A DNA stretch of 64,000 nucleotides from Lachnospiraceae bacterium (GCA_017624235.1 JAGANL010000002.1:62001-126000); one strand, 5' to 3'. Positions 1 to 7,878 are shown, counted from the first letter of the stretch. Notes: a model not told the origin generated them from the sequence alone. Program-made: numbers and translations.

Positions 1-1010
1 TGGTACATGAGAGCGTATCGGAGGAAGAAATTGCCCGGATTATTTCCAGATGGACAGGAATTCCGGTATCCAAGCTGACAGAGAGTGAACGCAATAAGAC
101 TCTGCATCTGGATGAAGAGCTTCATAAGAGAGTCATCGGACAGGATGAAGGTGTAACAAAGGTGACGGAGGCAATCATTCGCTCCAAGGCAGGCATCAAA
201 GACCCGACCAAGCCAATCGGTTCCTTCCTGTTCCTCGGACCTACCGGTGTCGGCAAAACAGAGCTTGCAAAAGCACTGGCCGCAGCACTGTTCGATGATG
301 AAAACAATATGGTGCGTATCGATATGAGTGAGTACATGGAGAAGTATTCCGTGTCCCGCTTAATCGGAGCGCCTCCTGGATATGTAGGCTATGAAGAGGG
401 AGGCCAGCTGACAGAAGCTGTCCGCAGAAAACCCTATTCGGTTGTTCTGTTTGATGAAATTGAGAAGGCCCATCCGGATGTATTCAATGTACTTTTGCAG
501 GTATTGGATGACGGGCGGATTACCGATTCTCAGGGCCGTACGGTAGACTTTAAAAATACCATTCTGATCATGACCTCCAATATCGGCGCAGGCTATCTGC
601 TGGAGGGTATTGATGAATCAGGCCATATCAATGCGGATGCGGAAAAGAATGTTATGGAGGAATTGAGGGCGCATTTCAGACCGGAATTTTTGAATCGGCT
701 GGATGAGACTATTTTGTTCAAGCCGTTAACAAAATCCAACATCGGCGGTATCATTCATTTGATTATTGCAGATTTGAACAGACGTCTGGAAGACCGTGAA
801 ATTGCCATTGAGTTGACGCAGACAGCGGAGGATTTTATTGTAGAACATGCTTATGATCCGGTTTATGGTGCAAGGCCGTTAAAGAGGTATATACAGAAAT
901 ATGTCGAGACACTTTCGGCAAAACTGATTCTGGCAGATGCAGTCGGCCCAAAGGATGTGATTCTGATTGATGTGGCAGACGGAGAGCTTGTAGCCAGGAA
1001 AAGGGTATAA
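1..1010 (+). CDS. clpB: ATP-dependent chaperone ClpB, C-terminal part (5' truncated by window edge)
   Basis: Cytosolic Hsp100 disaggregase that extracts polypeptides from aggregates together with DnaK. The reading frame is open from base 3 and carries the end of the middle domain and the second nucleotide-binding domain: WTGIPVSKL linker, Walker [13 protein letters not shown], Walker [14 protein letters not shown], sensor SNIGA and the C-terminal [10 protein letters not shown] region. No ClpX/ClpP-loop is visible in the part seen, and the end matches ClpB rather than ClpC. Only about 335 of the expected ~860 residues are present because the window begins inside the gene. A strong bidirectional terminator follows. 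Confidence 0.95.
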   Translation, partial: VHESVSEEEIARIISRWTGIPVSKLTESERNKTLHLDEELHKRVIGQDEGVTKVTEAIIRSKAGIKDPTKPIGSFLFLGPTGVGKTELAKALAAALFDDENNMVRIDMSEYMEKYSVSRLIGAPPGYVGYEEGGQLTEAVRRKPYSVVLFDEIEKAHPDVFNVLLQVLDDGRITDSQGRTVDFKNTILIMTSNIGAGYLLEGIDESGHINADAEKNVMEELRAHFRPEFLNRLDETILFKPLTKSNIGGIIHLIIADLNRRLEDREIAIELTQTAEDFIVEHAYDPVYGARPLKRYIQKYVETLSAKLILADAVGPKDVILIDVADGELVARKRV

Positions 1011-1084
1011 GGAAATCAGTTTATCAAACCTCCTGTAGACGGTCAGAAATAGCTGTTTTATATTTGAACATGCAAGGTTGAGGT

Positions 1085-1148
1085 AAAAAGGATAGGAGAA
1101 ATATCATTTATGCTGGTTACAGCTGGATGTATTTCTCTTATCCTTTTT
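1085..1148. terminator. Bidirectional intrinsic terminator between clpB and hxlR-type gene
   Basis: A 19-bp stem (1085-1103 with 1130-1148, one G-U pair) starts with five A and ends with five T, so it can stop transcription from clpB and from the convergent HxlR-type gene. The loop is 26 nt. Confidence 0.85.
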
Positions 1149-1167
1149 GGCTTCGTCCTTTTTGTTC

Positions 1168-1488
1168 CTACATTTTTTTGTAAGCATTTCTCCATTCAAC
1201 CATGGAATCAAGGATCGGCTTAAGGGTTTTACCTAAATCACTTAATGCATATTCTACGCGGGGAGGAACTTCAGGATATACAGTTCGTGTAATGATACCA
1301 TCTTCTTCCATTGATCTGAGACTGTCTGTAAGTACCTTTTGGCTGATGCCTTCTAAATCTTTCTTGAGCTCATTAAAACGCCAAGGCCGCTGTAAAAGAT
1401 TTCTGATAATGAGTAATTTCCATTTACTACCTATAAGAGCAACTGTTGTAGCTACAGGGCATTCTGGTAATTTTTCCCTGGTTAACAT
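1168..1488 (-). CDS. HxlR-family winged-helix transcriptional regulator
   Basis: A 106-residue MarR/HxlR-type DNA-binding protein. The family hallmark is visible: CPV near residue 10, IGSKWKLLI, the recognition region RFNELKKDLEGISQKVL and the wing ending in VEYALSDLGK. The Cys at position 10 sits where redox-sensing family members (YodB/HypR type) keep their sensor Cys, so electrophile or redox sensing is possible but not shown. I start at 1488 because AAGGAG lies 9 nt upstream; the longer start at 1497 abuts the ribosome site. It is divergent from the ferredoxin-macrodomain-sirtuin cluster, with two palindromes in between, so it probably controls that cluster and itself. Confidence 0.9.
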   Translation of the reverse strand: MLTREKLPECPVATTVALIGSKWKLLIIRNLLQRPWRFNELKKDLEGISQKVLTDSLRSMEEDGIITRTVYPEVPPRVEYALSDLGKTLKPILDSMVEWRNAYKKM

Positions 1489-1569
1489 TAGTATCATCTC
1501 CTTTTATTAGATTAAAATCTGTTGTTGCATCAAATTATAATGTAACATTCATGGAGTCGTCAATTAGTT

Positions 1570-1599
1570 ACAAAAAAGTAACCTGGGTTACTTTTTTGT
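1570..1599. promoter_or_regulatory. 30-bp perfect palindrome, candidate HxlR operator 1
   Basis: Arms ACAAAAAAGTAACC and its exact reverse complement are separated by TG. It lies in the divergent region between the HxlR-type gene and the macrodomain/sirtuin cluster. The inner GTAAC/GTTAC half-sites are of the kind seen at HxlR-family operators. It could also fold in RNA, but there is no terminator-like GC content. Confidence 0.65.
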
Positions 1600-1610
1600 G
1601 CCTAAGTAAT

Positions 1611-1630
1611 AAAAAAGTGCGTACTTTTTT
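1611..1630. promoter_or_regulatory. 20-bp palindrome, candidate HxlR operator 2
   Basis: AAAAAAGT and ACTTTTTT flank GCGT. The outer arms are the same as those of the palindrome at 1570-1599, so the two look like a pair of sites for one dimeric regulator. It lies immediately before the truncated ferredoxin reading frame. Confidence 0.55.
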
Positions 1631-1635
1631 TTTAA

Positions 1636-1884
1636 GGTTGGTTTTGCTATTCTAAAGATGCAACAGGGCATAAGCCCACAAAAATTTTTATCATAGGAGA
1701 TGTTAAGATTAAAGAGAAAGGGTATTTTATAACAGAAAGGTGCATCTCCTGTGGTACCTGCAGGAAAAAGTGTCCACAGAGGTGTATAGAGGAAGGCTCG
1801 CCTTTCACAATCAGACAGAAATCTTGTCTTCATTGTGGAAACTGTTATGAAAACTGTCCGGTAAAAGCCATTGAAAGAAGATGA
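1636..1884 (+). pseudogene. 5'-truncated 4Fe-4S ferredoxin-domain gene (C-terminal fragment)
   Basis: The frame after the stop at 1633-1635 stays open to TGA at 1882-1884 and encodes two [4Fe-4S] motifs, CISCGTCRKKCP and CLHCGNCYENCP, preceded by about 35 residues including CYSKDATGHKPTKIF. That preceding stretch resembles the end of pyridoxamine-5'-phosphate-oxidase-like flavoproteins with a C-terminal ferredoxin domain, which is inference. No ATG, GTG or TTG start lies in frame; AGGAG at 1695-1700 leads into an ATG in another frame that stops after ten codons. Most of the N-terminal domain is therefore missing, as if deleted between the operator and the domain end. It ends 4 nt before the macrodomain ATG. 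Confidence 0.6.
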
Positions 1885-1888
1885 AGAA

Positions 1889-2662
1889 ATGAACCAGAAT
1901 GAAAAACGATTGTTTCTGATTAAAAGATTATTAAAAGAACAGCCAAGATACAACAAGATACAGATTCCTGTTGATATTGAAGAACAGAAAACTATGCTCC
2001 GTTCTCTTATGAATATTAGAATGCCTGACACAGTTGATGATGAATTTTTAAATGTTCAGGATGAATATTTAATTCAGGTTAATTCAGAAAAAGGTGTTGT
2101 TACACTTTCGGATATGGAAGAGATACAACCAGATGTATACATCTGGAAGGGGGATATTACAAGGCTTAAGGTTGGAGCAATTGTAAATGCTGCGAATAGC
2201 GGTATGACAGGATGCTATCAGCCGTGTCACAATTGTATTGATAATTGTATTCATACATATGCCGGAATCCAGTTAAGGCTTACATGTGCCAGAATCATGG
2301 AAGAACAGGGGGATGAAGAACCAACCGGTCAGGCAAAGATTACTCCGGCATATAATCTTCCCTGTGATTATGTGATTCATACGGTAGGACCGATTGTGCA
2401 GGGAAAACTGACTAAGGAGCATGAGGAGTTGCTGGCATCCTGCTATCGTTCATGCCTTGAAATTGCGAATGAAAATGGAGTGGAGACCATTGCATTTTGC
2501 TGTATTTCAACAGGGATATTCAGGTTCCCAAATGAAAGAGCAGCAGAGATTGCTGTGAAGACAATGAAAGATTATAAAGAGAAAACAGGCAGTTCTATCA
2601 AGGTGATTTTTAATGTGTTTAAGGATTTGGATGAAGAAATCTATAGGGAAATGTTAAGATAG
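1889..2662 (+). CDS. Zinc-dependent macrodomain protein-ADP-ribose hydrolase
   Basis: Expected to remove mono-ADP-ribose from proteins modified by the partner sirtuin. The 257-residue protein has an N-terminal helical extension, then the macro fold: GDITRLKVGAIVNAANS, the metal-binding cluster GCYQPCHNCIDNCIH with Cys/His ligands, IHTVGPIV, and the late loop CISTGIFRFP. The Cys-x-His-x-Cys cluster is the mark of the Zn-macrodomains linked to SirTM sirtuins (known in Staphylococcus and Streptococcus). I chose ATG 1889; the TTG at 1871 has no ribosome site. The sirtuin gene follows after 12 nt, so the pair is co-transcribed. Codon use is more AT-rich than in clpB or feoB. Confidence 0.9.
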   Translation: MNQNEKRLFLIKRLLKEQPRYNKIQIPVDIEEQKTMLRSLMNIRMPDTVDDEFLNVQDEYLIQVNSEKGVVTLSDMEEIQPDVYIWKGDITRLKVGAIVNAANSGMTGCYQPCHNCIDNCIHTYAGIQLRLTCARIMEEQGDEEPTGQAKITPAYNLPCDYVIHTVGPIVQGKLTKEHEELLASCYRSCLEIANENGVETIAFCCISTGIFRFPNERAAEIAVKTMKDYKEKTGSSIKVIFNVFKDLDEEIYREMLR

Positions 2663-2674
2663 AAGGTGATGAGT

Positions 2675-3628
2675 GTGAAATTGAGAAAGTTTCCAAATCA
2701 GAAAATAACATTGGAATCTTTTCTTTGCGGGACACCTGCAAGAGATTATATTTATCAGGACACCGATTATGATAAGCAGATAGGAAATGCTGCCAAAATG
2801 ATACACAATGCAGATTATGTGCTGATTGGCGCGGGTGCCGGAATGAGTACGGCTGCCGGAGCACAGTATGGTGGGAAATTCTTTGAAGAAAACTTTGGAG
2901 AGTTTCAGAAGAAATATGGCAAGGGGCCGTATATGCAGGATATGTATTATGCGGGCTTTTATCCCTTTCCTGATGAAGAAAGCTATTGGGGATACTGGTC
3001 GAAACAGGCTTTGCTTGGCGGAATAAATCTTGATGTAACTCCATTGCATAGATTGCTTCTTAATGCATTATCAGATAAGAAGATATTTGTATTAAGCACC
3101 AATGCAGATGCCCAGTTTGTAAAAGCAGGGCTGCCGGGTGAAAAGATTTTCTGTACGCAGGGAGATTATTTTCATATTCAATGTGGCAGAGGCTGCCATG
3201 ATAAAATATATGATGCAGTTGACTTGTTTTATCAGATGGATCAGGCTAGAATTGACTGCAGGATTCCATCATTTATGGTGCCAAGATGTCCAGTCTGCGG
3301 TGGAACAATGGACATGAATCTTCGTAAGGATAATTACTTTGTCCAGAATGCTGGTTGGTATGAGTCAGAAGAAAGGTTCTCTGATTATCTGTCTGAAGCG
3401 ATAGATAAAAAGCTGGTTCTTCTGGAACTGGGGGTAGGATTTAATACACCGACAATTATCCGGTTTCCATTTGAAAAACTTGTAAGAGAGCATGATAATA
3501 TAAGTTTGATAAGATTGAATCTTGAACAGGCAATCGTACCGGAAAGTTTTGGGAAGAGAGCAGTAGGTATCAATGCGGATATGGCAGAGAGCATCAAAGA
3601 TATTGTGGAGGAAGTGAAACGTAAGTGA
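2675..3628 (+). CDS. SirTM-class sirtuin, protein ADP-ribosyltransferase
   Basis: Class M sirtuins transfer ADP-ribose from NAD+ to proteins instead of deacetylating them. Seen here: the Rossmann NAD motif IGAGAGMSTAAGAQYGG, STNADAQF at the usual TQNID position, and TQGDY (Gln codon 3158-3160) where deacetylases have the catalytic His of the HG motif; then a zinc site CGRGC plus CPVCGG. The Gln for His change and the macrodomain partner identify the class. The best ribosome match, AGAAGGTGAT, overlaps GTG 2666 and ATG 2669 and is 8 nt from GTG 2675, which I take as the start (317 residues). The lipoyl carrier GcvH-L and ligase LplA2 that accompany SirTM in Staphylococcus are not here, so the substrate is open. 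Confidence 0.88.
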   Translation: MKLRKFPNQKITLESFLCGTPARDYIYQDTDYDKQIGNAAKMIHNADYVLIGAGAGMSTAAGAQYGGKFFEENFGEFQKKYGKGPYMQDMYYAGFYPFPDEESYWGYWSKQALLGGINLDVTPLHRLLLNALSDKKIFVLSTNADAQFVKAGLPGEKIFCTQGDYFHIQCGRGCHDKIYDAVDLFYQMDQARIDCRIPSFMVPRCPVCGGTMDMNLRKDNYFVQNAGWYESEERFSDYLSEAIDKKLVLLELGVGFNTPTIIRFPFEKLVREHDNISLIRLNLEQAIVPESFGKRAVGINADMAESIKDIVEEVKRK

Positions 3629-3901
3629 TTATAGGGATGAAGTTAAGGCTATCAACGTTTTGCTTAAAAAAGATAATGAGGACAGGGAAAACTTGGGATG
3701 CGGCGAGAAGGTATCTTTAAAGAGTTTGTATCTTTTGTTAATAATCCTGATGGCACACCCCGTTATGAGAATACTGTGCAGTATGCTATTAAAAAAAGGA
3801 ATGGCATAGGTAGTAGCTTCGGAATTTGTCCCGTTTTCAAAGTAACAAACAGGAAAATAGAGGGAACACGACATACAGGTGTCGTGTTTGATTTGCTATG
3901 A
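3629..3901 (+). pseudogene. Frame-broken remnant of an unrecognised gene downstream of the sirtuin
   Basis: No single frame spans this 370-nt gap, but two frames look protein-like in succession. The first, from 3624, reads SDYRDEVKAINVLLKK followed by an acidic stretch. The second, from about 3698, reads GIFKEFVSFVNNPDGTPRYE and continues to a TGA at 3899-3901 (67 residues from ATG 3698, with no ribosome site). The switch lies near 3700, consistent with one frameshift in a roughly 90-residue gene. I do not recognise the family. The rest of the gap (3902-3998) holds the leader of the next gene. Confidence 0.35.
3865..3888 (+). terminator. Weak hairpin after the sirtuin module
   Basis: AACACGACA and TGTCGTGTT form a 9-bp stem with a 6-nt loop, followed by TGATTTG rather than a clean T run. 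It may end the macrodomain-sirtuin transcript, with low certainty. Confidence 0.4.
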
Positions 3902-3998
3902 TACAAGAAGTAAGGGTGCACAACATCCGGTGGACGTCAGTTCTGCGGAAACCGGAGGGGCATCTGTATCATGTAAGGTAATGGAAGGAGAGCATATT

Positions 3999-4586
3999 AT
4001 GCCAAGACCGCGAAACAAAGAAGATCTGCTGAAAGCGGCAGAAGAAAATTATGAAAAACTGAATCAGTTGATTGATTCACTCAGCGAGACTGAGATGAAT
4101 ATACTATTTGATTTCAGTGCAGATGAGAAAAAAACGGAAGCTCATTGGAAAAGGGATAAAAATGTACGGGATGTGCTTGTACATCTGTATGAATGGCATC
4201 AGCTGATGATTCATTTTGTAGACGAGAACACCAATGGAAATCAGGTACAGTTTTTGCCGAAAATCTATACCTGGCGAACAATTGCACCTATGAATCAGAT
4301 GTTTTGGAAAAAGCATCAGGAGACAGGCTTTGAGGAAGCCAGAGAACTGCTTGCAGGCTCTCATGCAGAGGTTTTGAAAAGGATCCGTCACTTTTCAAAC
4401 GAAGAGTTGTTTTTAACGAAGGCATTTCCGGCTGTGGGAGGTTCGACGTTGGGTTCTTATTTTGTGAGCAGTACTTCCAGTCATTATGATTGGGCAATCA
4501 AGAAGATCAAAGCACATCGGAAGAATTGTAGGAATGACGGAGCAACGGTGATCTGGAAAACATTGGCGGCAGCGGAAAATATGTAA
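3999..4586 (+). CDS. ClbS/DfsB family four-helix-bundle protein
   Basis: This 195-residue protein matches the ClbS/DfsB (DUF1706) family: start MPRPRNKEDLL, the DKNVRDVLVHLYEWHQL helix, FLPKIYTWRTIAPMNQMFWKKH and the end GSTLGSYFVSSTSSHYDWA are characteristic blocks. ClbS of colibactin producers hydrolyses the colibactin cyclopropane and protects the host; most members in gut Clostridia have no assigned substrate. The ATG at 3999 is 8 nt after GGAAGGAGA; longer in-frame starts lack a site. No polyketide or NRPS genes are in the window, so a role in protection from toxins made by neighbours is only inference. Confidence 0.88.
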   Translation: MPRPRNKEDLLKAAEENYEKLNQLIDSLSETEMNILFDFSADEKKTEAHWKRDKNVRDVLVHLYEWHQLMIHFVDENTNGNQVQFLPKIYTWRTIAPMNQMFWKKHQETGFEEARELLAGSHAEVLKRIRHFSNEELFLTKAFPAVGGSTLGSYFVSSTSSHYDWAIKKIKAHRKNCRNDGATVIWKTLAAAENM

Positions 4587-4777
4587 AGGATATCATTTGT
4601 CCGGATGGATGTGTGATGCTCCCCTCTAATGCTTTTTGATGGCCAGTGTCCAGTTACAACATTCAGATGTTTATTCGCAACATTCCCAAACTTTTCTGGG
4701 CAAATCTGCCGATAACATAAGTAAACAGAAAGTGCGGATTACGGTTATGCTGTAGTAGAAGGAAAGGGTGATATACG

Positions 4778-5350
4778 ATGAATATCAAATTTCAGGGTAC
4801 AGGGAGCCTGCTTCAGGGAAGCGAAGGTTTGGGATTAAAAAGTGTGAAAGAGAGGAAAAAACGGCAGGAAAAGTGCGAGAGTCAGATAGCCTTCTATGAA
4901 AATCAGATTGATAATCTGAAAAATATGGAATGCGACAGCTTGGAGGAGATTGCAAGAAAGCTGGATATGTTTCACGCTTATGAGGATCAGATCACTGCAG
5001 TAAAAGCAGCCTATAATCAGGAGCAGATGATGCACACTTTGGATGAAGCAAGAGAAAAGGGCGAGAAGATTGCAGAGAAGGCTGAGGAGCTGGATCCAAA
5101 GACAGCAGAGGAAAGAAAGGAAGAGCTTGTAGAAGAAGCACTTGGAACCGAAGAAAACGAAGGCATTTTGGAGGAGGTTCTGGAAGAGACCGAAGAGATC
5201 ATCGAAAAAGCGGCTGAAAATCTGGAGGAGACGACAGAAGATGTAACTGAAGCAGCGTTAGAGGAAGCCGACAAAATGGCAGAAGCGGCTGAAGCATCGA
5301 AAGAGCAGTGGAAGAAACAGATGGATGCGCACATCGATATAAAGGTATAG
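4778..5350 (+). CDS. Glu-rich coiled-coil protein of unknown function
   Basis: A 190-residue soluble protein I do not recognise. Residues 20-90 look like a charged coiled coil (KERKKRQEKCESQ, LDMFHAYEDQITAVKAAYNQ), and 90-175 is extremely acidic with repeated EE and AEE/EEA patterns. There is no signal peptide or membrane segment. A good ribosome site, AAAGGGTGAT, precedes ATG 4778 and a terminator follows, so it is a single-gene unit. The 190-nt upstream region contains a GCCGATAA at 4708-4715 that resembles a sigma-28 -10 element but without a properly spaced -35. Short helical N-terminal blocks resemble those in motility or cytoskeletal accessory proteins, which is not enough for a function. 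Confidence 0.7.
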   Translation: MNIKFQGTGSLLQGSEGLGLKSVKERKKRQEKCESQIAFYENQIDNLKNMECDSLEEIARKLDMFHAYEDQITAVKAAYNQEQMMHTLDEAREKGEKIAEKAEELDPKTAEERKEELVEEALGTEENEGILEEVLEETEEIIEKAAENLEETTEDVTEAALEEADKMAEAAEASKEQWKKQMDAHIDIKV

Positions 5351-5377
5351 CACTGGCTGTTAAAGCCGGAAAAGCGG

Positions 5378-5408
5378 AAACGGGGGCAGAGTATGCCTCC
5401 GTTTTTTT
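5378..5408 (+). terminator. Intrinsic terminator
   Basis: AAACGGGGGCA pairs with TGCCTCCGTTT (one G-U) across a GAGTA loop, then a run of T. It ends the coiled-coil gene. Confidence 0.9.
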
Positions 5409-5446
5409 CGGGAAATAGAAAACACAGGAAATCTTTGCCCGGAAAA

Positions 5447-5476
5447 TTGACAGCATAATCCATCTGGTACTATAAT
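5447..5476 (+). promoter_or_regulatory. Promoter of feoAB
   Basis: TTGACA (5447-5452) and TATAAT (5471-5476) are consensus sigma-A hexamers spaced by 18 bp, 46 nt before feoA. I see no convincing Fur box around them. Confidence 0.8.
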
Positions 5477-5521
5477 TCAAATGAAAAAGTTGAAAAATAT
5501 GAAAAAAAGGAAGCGGTATCG

Positions 5522-5788
5522 ATGACATTATATGATGGACAAAAGGATGGACAGTATACGGTAAACGGCCTTTATCTGGAAGAGGGAATTACCAGACGTC
5601 TGCAGGCGCTTGGCTTAAATGACGGAACGACAGTGAAGGTGTTGAACCGCAGGAAGAAGGGTGCGATGATTATACAGGTGCGCGGCACAAGACTGGCACT
5701 TGGAAAGCATATTGCTGCCGGTATTGAAGTTGTAAGCGGTTCGAAAGAGGAGGCAGGGAAAGAAGGCAGAAGCTATGACGCAAATTAA
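5522..5788 (+). CDS. feoA: Ferrous iron transport accessory protein FeoA
   Basis: A small SH3-like cytoplasmic protein (88 residues) needed for FeoB-driven Fe2+ uptake. The family pattern is clear: GLYLEEGITRRLQALGLNDGTTVKV followed by the strands GAMIIQVRGTRLALGKHIAAGIEV (given in part; the last strand ends near residue 75). An acidic tail follows. AAAGGAAG precedes the ATG. The stop lies inside the feoB start region (14-nt overlap), so feoA and feoB are translationally coupled and driven by the promoter at 5447. Confidence 0.93.
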   Translation: MTLYDGQKDGQYTVNGLYLEEGITRRLQALGLNDGTTVKVLNRRKKGAMIIQVRGTRLALGKHIAAGIEVVSGSKEEAGKEGRSYDAN

Positions 5789-7784
5789 TGGAAAAGGGCC
5801 GATTCATGTGGCATTTGTCGGGAATCCGAACTGTGGGAAAACAACGTTATTTAATGCAGTGACCGGCTCCAAATTAAAGGTGGCCAACTGGCCGGGCGTT
5901 ACCGTGGAAAAAAAGGAAGGACATGCAGAATACGAGGGTGAACAGCTAATCTGTATCGATACTCCCGGAATCTATTCCCTGACCTGTTATACGATTGAGG
6001 AAAAGGTGACCAGGCAGTGTGTCATGGACGATGAGATTGATGTCATTGTCAATGTGGTGGATGCGTCCAGTATGGAGAGGAACCTCTATCTGACGCTGCA
6101 GCTTTTAGAGCTGGGGAAGCCTATGGTATTGGCCTTGAATATGATGGATATTGTGCAGGAGAGAGGCATGGAGATCGACCAGCACAGACTGCCGGAAATG
6201 CTGGGAGATATTGCGGTCATTCCGGTGTCGGCAGCAAAGCGAAGCGGTATTACGACGCTTTTGCATGCTGTGGTGCATCATTACAAGGAAGGGCCTAAGG
6301 GAGACATCCTGCATTACAGCGAAGAAATCGAAAATAAGATTGCCAAGCTGGAGGTTATGATGCAGGCCCACTATCCGAAGCACTCCTCGGTGCGCTGGCA
6401 TGCGATAAAGCTTTTGGAGAATGATGAAGAGGTGCGCAAGGAGCATCCCATCGAGATTATCAATGTAGCAGAGCGAAGCTATGAAAAGGAAATTATTAAA
6501 CGTAAGTATGAATACATAGAGCAGATAGTAGGAGAGGTACTGTTCCATAAGGAGAAAAAAGCAGCCTCTACAGACCGTGTCGACAGGCTCTTAACGCATC
6601 CGGTACTGGGTATGCCGATGTTTCTGCTGATTATGGGACTGGTCTTTTTCCTGACCTTTACAGTAGGGGATGCCTTAAAGGGCATATTTGAAGCAGCCCT
6701 GTCCGTTTTTTCCGATGCCGTCCAGACAGGACTTACGGCAATTGGGGTGGCAGAGTGGTTAAAGTCTCTTATTGTAGACGGAATCATCGCCGGAGTAGGC
6801 GGGATATTGACCTTTATTCCGAATATTTTTATCCTGTTTCTGGCGTTGGCTGTTTTAGAGGATTCCGGCTACATGTCCCGAGTAGCCTATGTGATGGATT
6901 CACTGATGGGCAGGGTAGGATTATCGGGAAAAGCATTTTTACCGATGATTCTGGGCTTTGGCTGTACCGTGCCGGCTATTATGGCAACCAGAGCTTTGGA
7001 AACGGAGCATGACAGGAGAAAGACCATGCTGGTGACACCCTTTATGTCCTGTTCGGCCAGACTGCCGATCTATGTACTCTTTTCGGAAATGTTTTTCCCG
7101 GATTGTGCCGGACTTGTGGCATTTTCCATGTATGTCATCGGCATGGTCATGGCAATTTTGGTAGCTCTCGTGATCAATCGTATGGAAAAGGGGAAGGTCA
7201 ATGATTCTCTTCTGATTGAACTGCCCGAGTATAAGAGGCCGAATGGCAGAACCATCCGTATCTATGTGTGGAATAAGCTGAAGGATTATCTGACGAAGGC
7301 TGGAACGACGATTTTCATCGCTTCCATCATCATCTGGTTTGTATTAAACTTTGGCTGGAACGGCAGGGTAGTGAGTCCGGCGGACAGCTTCGGTGCCATG
7401 ATAGGGCATGTACTGGCGCCTCTTTTAGTACCGGCGGGACTTGGCATGTGGCAGATTGTCGTTGCCCTGATTTCCGGTATTTCGGCAAAAGAGGTGGTGG
7501 TATCCAGCTTTGCGGTACTGTTTGGAGTATCCAATGCAAATTCGGCAGCAGGAATGCACACCATCGTGGAGAATATTCATGCAATCAATCCGGATTTCGG
7601 GCCGTTAAATGCCTATGCACTGATGGTATTCTGCCTGCTGTATGTACCGTGTGCGGCAACCATTGCAACCATCAGGAAGGAAAGCGGTTCCTGGAAATTC
7701 ACCGGAGGAATGGCAGTCTTTCAGATCATTTTTGCATGGCTGATGTCGGTTTTGGTCTATCAGGTCGGACATCTTTTCCTGTAA
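5775..7784 (+). CDS. feoB: Ferrous iron transporter FeoB
   Basis: Membrane GTPase that imports Fe2+. The N-terminal G domain has G1 GNPNCGKTT at residues 16-24, the G2 threonine near GVTVEKKEG, G3 DTPGIYSL and G4 NMMD; a helical GDI domain spans about 170-265; then the membrane part with two Gate motifs (ILTFIPNIFILFLALAVLED and the second around GISAKEVVVSS). CysxGly near GFGCTVPAIMATR is a conserved Gate segment. At 669 residues it is of normal length for the Clostridia type without a C-terminal FeoC fusion. Start ATG 5775 overlaps feoA. In an anaerobe this is the main iron entry and it lies just ahead of an iron-rich hydrogenase gene. Confidence 0.96.
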   Translation: MTQINGKGPIHVAFVGNPNCGKTTLFNAVTGSKLKVANWPGVTVEKKEGHAEYEGEQLICIDTPGIYSLTCYTIEEKVTRQCVMDDEIDVIVNVVDASSMERNLYLTLQLLELGKPMVLALNMMDIVQERGMEIDQHRLPEMLGDIAVIPVSAAKRSGITTLLHAVVHHYKEGPKGDILHYSEEIENKIAKLEVMMQAHYPKHSSVRWHAIKLLENDEEVRKEHPIEIINVAERSYEKEIIKRKYEYIEQIVGEVLFHKEKKAASTDRVDRLLTHPVLGMPMFLLIMGLVFFLTFTVGDALKGIFEAALSVFSDAVQTGLTAIGVAEWLKSLIVDGIIAGVGGILTFIPNIFILFLALAVLEDSGYMSRVAYVMDSLMGRVGLSGKAFLPMILGFGCTVPAIMATRALETEHDRRKTMLVTPFMSCSARLPIYVLFSEMFFPDCAGLVAFSMYVIGMVMAILVALVINRMEKGKVNDSLLIELPEYKRPNGRTIRIYVWNKLKDYLTKAGTTIFIASIIIWFVLNFGWNGRVVSPADSFGAMIGHVLAPLLVPAGLGMWQIVVALISGISAKEVVVSSFAVLFGVSNANSAAGMHTIVENIHAINPDFGPLNAYALMVFCLLYVPCAATIATIRKESGSWKFTGGMAVFQIIFAWLMSVLVYQVGHLFL

Positions 7785-7849
7785 GGAAGCTGTTTCTGTT
7801 TATCCGGCAGCCTGCTTGATAAAAAAATAACAATTTCGTGGAAAAGTCC

Positions 7850-7878
7850 TTGATTTCCCTGTCTGTTTGTGTGAAAAT
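7850..7878 (+). promoter_or_regulatory. Possible promoter of the hydrogenase gene
   Basis: TTGATT (7850-7855) and GAAAAT (7873-7878) are 17 bp apart, 58 nt before the start codon. The -10 is poor, so read-through from feoB is an alternative. Confidence 0.4.

Noticed and set aside
4700-4720. Sigma-28 promoter for the Glu-rich gene
   Set aside because: The -10-like GCCGATAA lacks a properly spaced TAAA; left only as a low-interest observation.
5017-5528. Large antisense frames over the Glu-rich gene (148 and 109 residues)
   Set aside because: Composition-driven (Ser/Ala-rich) shadows of an acidic coding strand, no start signals.
5775-7784. Fur box near feoAB
   Set aside because: No convincing GATAATGATAATC-like sequence around the promoter.
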